Positions 9,005 to 12,139 of a DNA stretch of 12,139 bases are shown in pieces; positions within the stretch are counted from its first letter, which is position 1; each line of letters begins with the position of its first letter. Position numbers and translations under genes: made by a program. The DNA comes from Perkinsus olseni (lineage: Eukaryota > Perkinsozoa > Perkinsida > Perkinsidae). The notes beneath the pieces are model-generated. The model was not told where the DNA came from, did no database searches, and worked only from the letters and a program-made list of their open reading frames with translations. Location: contig JABANP010000921.1 in the NCBI GenBank assembly GCA_013115135.1, positions 1 through 12,139 of the forward strand, written 5' to 3'.

Positions 9005-9747
9005 GTGCTGAGGACGAGCTCGAATTCATCATTTGCCGCGACGCGTTGGCACTCGGGTTGATTGTCAACAAGGGGTTGAGGCTGATTTTATTGAGAGACT
9101 TGCTTAGTCCTGGTACGGGTTCGTAACTGGATTTGGATTTTCGTAATACGAAATTCGTATGATAGTTACCGTTGTGTTCACTCCCAGTTAATCCGGAGGA
9201 CTCGGCCAGGTAATCCTCGTACACACGCGATGTCCGAACCAGAGGAGCCCTCTCCGATCGTAGTTCTACTAGGTTAGCGCACAGGCAAGCTGAGTATCAC
9301 GGAGGCATGCTACCGTCGACCATGATCATGCCGTCATGCAGACCTGTCTGTTTGCTTCAAGTTTGTTTTCGCCCGGCGGCTTCCGCCGTACTGCTACTCG
9401 CCCGCTGGAAGCATATACGTCCCGAGAATTCAAAGCTTGAACATAGGGCGCGACTAGTCCGCGCTCCCACAGTAACTCCACATCCACGTTCCAAGATCAA
9501 CTGAATGAACTTATCGGGGCCGTTGTGAGTGGCTGGTATTAGTCAAGCTCGGTTGTTGCTTACGTGCACGGATTCTCAATTCTTCTGTCACGCCTGCACT
9601 ACGGTCACACCTACATCACTTGCTGCTACGCACCCCCTTGCTCCTTGTGCTCCTGCACTCGTGGTATACGTTCGTCCCAGTGCACTGTAGTGACAAGTTA
9701 TCACTGGTAGTTAGTGAGCAGCAGAGGTGGTTATAAAACCGTTCAAA
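9005..9747. other. Unassigned region between ERG4 and the repeat zone
   Basis: This is the likely 3' region of ERG4 followed by anonymous sequence. Open frames at 9307-9504 (plus), 8997-9224 (minus) and 9616-9810 (minus) have no recognisable content. A partially palindromic GTGCACTGTAGTGACA stretch near 9681-9704 resembles the CACTATAGTG-type motif of the repeat zone at 11545 and may be an outlier of that repeat. Confidence 0.45.
9140..9159. repeat. Alternating TTCGTA/TACGAA palindrome
   Basis: TTCGTA, A, TACGAA, A, TTCGTA: three alternating copies with single-base spacers, so two overlapping inverted repeats (6 and 7 bp arms). It lies about 140 bases after the ERG4 stop. Possibly a 3' processing hairpin; function not known. 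Confidence 0.5.
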
Positions 9748-9917
9748 ATAAGCCCTTCCTGTTGGAGGTATGCCGCTCTGGACTGAACTCAGTGCCATCA
9801 AGGTTCTCAAGAAGAGGGCTAACTTGAATAGGTATAAGTCGGGTCTGGGGGAAAAACTGATAGTCGACTATTCAACTGATCTACCTAAGCAAATATAGAG
9901 GTTGCACGCATACTCAG
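9748..9917 (+). repeat. Left arm of a long inverted repeat
   Basis: This segment (from AAATAAGCCC to GCACGCATACTCAG) is the reverse complement of 11356-11540 with roughly 88-90 percent identity by eye, apart from about 18 extra bases in the right arm near its outer end. Shared blocks include CTCAAGAAGAGGGCTAACTT and CTATTCAACTGATCTACCTA. Together the arms enclose about 1.44 kb that contains the secreted-protein gene on the minus strand. Confidence 0.85.
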
Positions 9918-9951
9918 GCTCCCCGGTGGAGCGAGGAGGCGCACAGTACTC

Positions 9952-9971
9952 GTTGTCTACAGGTAGACAAC
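9952..9971. repeat. 9-bp hairpin GTTGTCTAC / GTAGACAAC
   Basis: Perfect 9-bp stem with a 2-base loop (AG). Its right half begins the direct repeat at 9959; in the partner copy at 11190 the left half of the hairpin has been lost. Confidence 0.6.
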
Positions 9972-10013
9972 ACAGAAAAATCAGGGACTCTGTTTTCAGA
10001 GACTCTTTCGGTA
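9959..10013 (+). repeat. 55-bp direct repeat, copy 1
   Basis: ACAGGTAGACAACACAGAAA to ACTCTTTCGGTA. It matches 11190-11244 in the same orientation with about five mismatches and no gaps. The copies lie on opposite sides of the secreted-protein gene. Confidence 0.85.
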
Positions 10014-10315
10014 TGGTTGACTGGTAAAAAACGGCCATTGCCCGGCCAGGGCAAAACACGCGTGCGCTCTAGTTGCACGCGAACACAATGAGCTGCACCC
10101 GAACGATCATCCATAACAAAGCGCGGTTCATTGATTAGCTCTGACACGCACTTACTTACAATTATATCAATACGATTATGGACCGCGCCGAAAGGGGCCA
10201 TCTCGAGCGATGAGAGAAGCGGAAACAGATTGATGACAACGGTGGCAACGGATCAGAGAACTCCAACCCCTTGATACAGGGGCAAAAATCAGATAGCCAG
10301 AGAGGTGGGAGATGC
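10014..10315. other. 3' flank of the minus-strand secreted-protein gene
   Basis: No gene seen. Two short perfect hairpins occur: TTGCCC/GGGCAA at 10038-10054 and CGCGTGC/GCACGCG at 10059-10081. Because the secreted-protein gene ends at 10316 reading leftwards, this is its likely 3' untranslated region and the hairpins could act in transcript ending. Confidence 0.4.
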
Positions 10316-11044
10316 TCACACCGCATAGAGATACTCAATTCGACCTCTAACATTGATGTATGCTGTGTTGAAGGTAGCAAATGTTATGTTAGTTAAGTCA
10401 TCCGGCTTAACTTCTATACCACAAGTTTGTTTCATCTTCTTCTTGAATGCATCGTACTTGACGGGGTTGAATGTTACCATGGTACGTGCCATATCACCTG
10501 CCTTCCGTGACAGTTTGAAGCGAGGAGCGACCACCGGTGTCAGACTCTTCTCGTAGCACGTGAACTTGATCTCGAACTGCGCAGACTTGTACATATAAGC
10601 TTCCATGTCGAAGTCGTACCCCCTCCTGTAAAACGGAATCACATGGGTATTCCTAACCCTGCGGAAAGTTACCATCTTCCCTTCAACATTAGTGTTTAAG
10701 GCATCATGAAAAGCGAAACGGAGGCGACGAAAGTCGTCATCCACGAGAACCGTGCTAGGGCAATGTCGCGTAACCTCAGCATACAAGTAGAGGGGGGAGC
10801 GCTCGTACTTGATAATGTAATCGTCGAAGTTGAAGATGACTTCATACGGTCCGGCAATGAATGTTTCTCCGCTGCCAGGGGCACACTTGTACACTAGCCT
10901 CAAAAGATCCCCATTCACGTAAATGATTGGGTAGAAACCCGTCGGATTAGTTGGCTCGAATTTGCCAGGCGGCGGCGAGGCATTCACCAGGACTTGAGGT
11001 ATAGTCGAGATAAGCGATACTATGACGCCAACCGTGACAAACAT
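10316..11044 (-). CDS. Predicted secreted orphan protein (242 aa, intronless)
   Basis: I do not recognise a family and propose no function. The protein starts with a clear signal peptide, MFVTVGVIVSLISTIPQVLV, with likely cleavage after NA at 21-22. The mature part starts SPPPGKFEPTNPTGFYPI and is rich in aromatic, basic and beta-strand-like segments. It has four cysteines (54, 95, 163, 208), which could form two disulfides, and one sequon after the signal peptide (NIT, 219-221). No further membrane segment is visible, so export is likely. The ATG at 11044 is preceded five bases upstream by a pyrimidine-rich CTTCAG acceptor-like site. The gene opposes the four plus-strand genes, has no introns, and lies inside an inverted repeat. 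This suggests a lineage-specific, possibly multicopy secreted-protein family carried by or next to repeats. Confidence 0.8.
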   Translation of the reverse strand: MFVTVGVIVSLISTIPQVLVNASPPPGKFEPTNPTGFYPIIYVNGDLLRLVYKCAPGSGETFIAGPYEVIFNFDDYIIKYERSPLYLYAEVTRHCPSTVLVDDDFRRLRFAFHDALNTNVEGKMVTFRRVRNTHVIPFYRRGYDFDMEAYMYKSAQFEIKFTCYEKSLTPVVAPRFKLSRKAGDMARTMVTFNPVKYDAFKKKMKQTCGIEVKPDDLTNITFATFNTAYINVRGRIEYLYAV

Positions 11045-11049
11045 GAGTA

Positions 11050-11065
11050 CTGAAGATCGGTGGTG
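11050..11065 (-). promoter_or_regulatory. Candidate splice acceptor before the secreted-protein start
   Basis: On the minus strand the leader reads CCGATCTTCAG followed by TACTC and the ATG. In an intronless gene this fits a trans-splicing acceptor, as also seen before the transporter. Inference only. Confidence 0.3.
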
Positions 11066-11189
11066 GATGCGAAAAGTGCTTTGCTTCAGGGTTCACGTGG
11101 CGGAAGCATAGCTTAGCTAATGCTGACAATCGTGACACCGAGTGTTTGCCCAGGCATTAGTGGTCGTTGTTCTACCATTCAAAATGTCA

Positions 11190-11244
11190 ACAGGTAGACA
11201 ACACAGAAAATTCAAGGACTCTCTTTTCGTAGACTCTTTCGGTA
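11190..11244 (+). repeat. 55-bp direct repeat, copy 2
   Basis: Same-orientation partner of 9959-10013. It is followed by different sequence (GCGAAAGAGCGG) and then by the two palindromes, so the order of repeat blocks is permuted relative to the left side. Confidence 0.85.
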
Positions 11245-11279
11245 GCGAAAGAGCGGTTCGTAAACCCATCCTCGATCCA

Positions 11280-11310
11280 CCGAGGAGCCTGAGTTACTCA
11301 GGCTCCTCGG
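11280..11310. repeat. Perfect palindrome, 15-bp arms, 1-base centre
   Basis: CCGAGGAGCCTGAGT at 11280-11294 is the exact reverse complement of 11296-11310, around one T. The right half plus following bases (ACTCAGGCTCC..GG.GGAGC) also matches the left side of the zone at about 9912-9932 in direct orientation. Confidence 0.9.
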
Positions 11311-11329
11311 CGGAGCAATATATAGCGAT

Positions 11330-11380
11330 ATATAGCGGTTGCACGCATACTCAGGCTGAGTATGCGTGCAACCGCTATAT
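11330..11380. repeat. Perfect palindrome, 25-bp arms, 1-base centre
   Basis: 11330-11354 is the exact reverse complement of 11356-11380 around a single G at 11355. Key core GTTGCACGCATACTCAG. The right half is the inner end of the long inverted-repeat arm; the left half is a direct copy of the corresponding inner end at 9901-9917. The junction is therefore a head-to-head fold-back. Confidence 0.93.
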
Positions 11381-11540
11381 TTGTTTAGGTAGATCAGTTG
11401 AATAGTCCGATTATTAGTTTTCCCCCCCCAGACTCGACTTATACTTATTCAAGTTAGCCCTCTTCTTGAGACCTTAATGGCACTGAGCTTAATCCAGGGC
11501 GACATACCCCAAATAAGCCCCCAACAGTGAGGGCTTATTT
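11356..11540 (-). repeat. Right arm of a long inverted repeat
   Basis: Reverse complement of 9748-9917. It carries a C-run (about 11424-11430) where the left arm has a shorter G-run on the same aligned strand, and an extra inverted copy of AAATAAGCCC that creates the hairpin at 11510-11541. Confidence 0.85.
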
Positions 11541-11541
11541 G
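11510..11541. repeat. 11-bp hairpin CAAATAAGCCC / GGGCTTATTTG
   Basis: Perfect 11-bp stem with a 10-nt loop (CCAACAGTGA), at the outer end of the inverted-repeat right arm. The left arm has only one half (AAATAAGCCC, 9748-9757). Confidence 0.85.
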
Positions 11542-11544
11542 AGA

Positions 11545-11574
11545 CGTGCACTATAGTGACAACTATAGTGCACG
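11545..11574. repeat. 13-bp hairpin CGTGCACTATAGT / ACTATAGTGCACG
   Basis: Perfect 13-bp stem with a 4-base loop (GACA). It opens copy 1 of the tandem repeat. The stem itself contains the self-complementary words GTGCAC and CTATAG, so it can also pair between copies. Confidence 0.9.
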
Positions 11575-11990
11575 CTATTTAACAGCTACAGCCTGGTTCA
11601 GCACTACTCAGTTTACTGCTACTGCGTATTACCAGAACTCAACTGTACTGAGTTCTAGTGCAGGAGTGGTAGCAGCCACTGCTGCACTATAACTCAGTAT
11701 AGTGCGGCCATTTGAGACGGGGCTAGAAGAAAGGTGTAATTGGACTTGAGTAGAGCTAAGCAATAGTGTGCACTATAGTGACAACATAGTGACGCCTATA
11801 GTGTTAGCTATGTTACAGCTACAGCCTGGTTCAGTACTACTCAGCTCTTAGTTTGCTGCCACTGCGTACTATTAGTATCAGATAACCATCTGACCTTACT
11901 ATGCGCTTTGCACTAGCGTCCATGAATATACGTGCTACACTAAGCCTAGCGTAGCAAGCTGTAGTGCACATCTATACTATAATAACACGA
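11546..11990 (+). repeat. Two diverged tandem copies of a ~222-239-bp hairpin-rich unit
   Basis: GTGCACTATAGTGACAAC occurs at 11546-11563 and again at 11768-11785. ACAGCTACAGCCTGGTTCAG followed by one changed base and ACTACTCAG occurs at 11582-11611 and 11815-11844. The later block ACTGCGTA follows in both. Spacing rises from 222 to about 233-239, so insertions separate the copies. Additional stems: 11634-11641/11649-11656, 11659-11663/11682-11686 with an inner stem, 11684-11691/11698-11705, 11783-11789/11808-11814. No coding content. Confidence 0.8.
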
Positions 11991-12139
11991 CTGTCATCGT
12001 TTGAGTTATCTGGTCTAAAAAACCCCCCGTTTAGAATTTCTCGACTCTGTTTTTGTCATGCATGTCGTCTATACGTGTCTACTCACAGAGCCTATACCCT
12101 GCTCTTAGCTTCCCCTATACCACTAGGTATTGTTATGGT
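11991..12139. other. Right end of window, nothing recognised
   Basis: Short unassigned stretch with an A-run followed by a C-run near 12018-12027 and no open frame of note. Confidence 0.4.

Noticed and set aside
8997..9224. Minus-strand 75-codon frame after ERG4
   Set aside because: Overlaps the ERG4 end, Ser/Asn-rich, no signal or family; insufficient support.
9307..9504. Plus-strand 65-codon frame
   Set aside because: No recognisable features; Arg/Pro-rich translation typical of non-coding GC-rich DNA.
11142..11405. Plus-strand 87-codon frame across the palindromes
   Set aside because: It is made of repeat sequence (the same peptide end, ICLGRSVE, appears in the inverted arm at 9868-9900), so it is a by-product of the repeat and not a gene.
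9748..11540. Autonomous DNA transposon
   Set aside because: The enclosed protein has a signal peptide and no transposase-like motif; only a non-autonomous or passive element can be supported.
11510..11990. CRISPR array
   Set aside because: The repeats are hairpin-rich and diverged, with only two long copies and no regular spacers, in an intron-bearing eukaryotic sequence.

Overview
This window looks like nuclear DNA of a protist eukaryote. The evidence is spliced genes with many very short GT-AG introns (mostly 38-57 nt), standard-code stops (TAG, TGA and TAA all end genes or close frames, which argues against ciliate codes), moderate GC and compact spacing. A perkinsid alveolate (Perkinsus-like) fits best, but this is inferred from gene style and not from a marker gene.

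Layout: (1) 1-141 is possibly the last two exons of a gene entering from the left. (2) 753-3824 (+) is a DDX31/Dbp7-type DEAD-box RNA helicase of 14 exons, complete from Q-motif to DUF4217 tail. (3) 4297-4524 (+) is a small predicted secreted ORF, possibly spliced further. (4) 5050-6429 (+) is an intronless amino acid transporter of the AAAP family. (5) 7153-9004 (+) is an 11-exon sterol C-24(28) reductase of the ERG4 type. (6) 9005 to the end is a different kind of DNA. A convergent, intronless gene for a predicted secreted orphan protein (10316-11044, minus) sits inside an approximately 170-185 bp inverted repeat, accompanied by permuted direct repeats, two near-perfect palindromes (15-bp and 25-bp arms) and a hairpin-dense tandem repeat (11510-11990).

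The four plus-strand genes do not form an obvious pathway. The helicase acts in ribosome biogenesis, the transporter in amino acid movement and ERG4 in the last steps of sterol synthesis. The most unusual part is the right 2.4 kb, where repeats enclose a secreted-protein gene. Exon coordinates were deduced by reading frames, GT-AG sites and conservation of the encoded families; two intervals (3257-3317 and 7432-7543) have more than one possible splicing solution.
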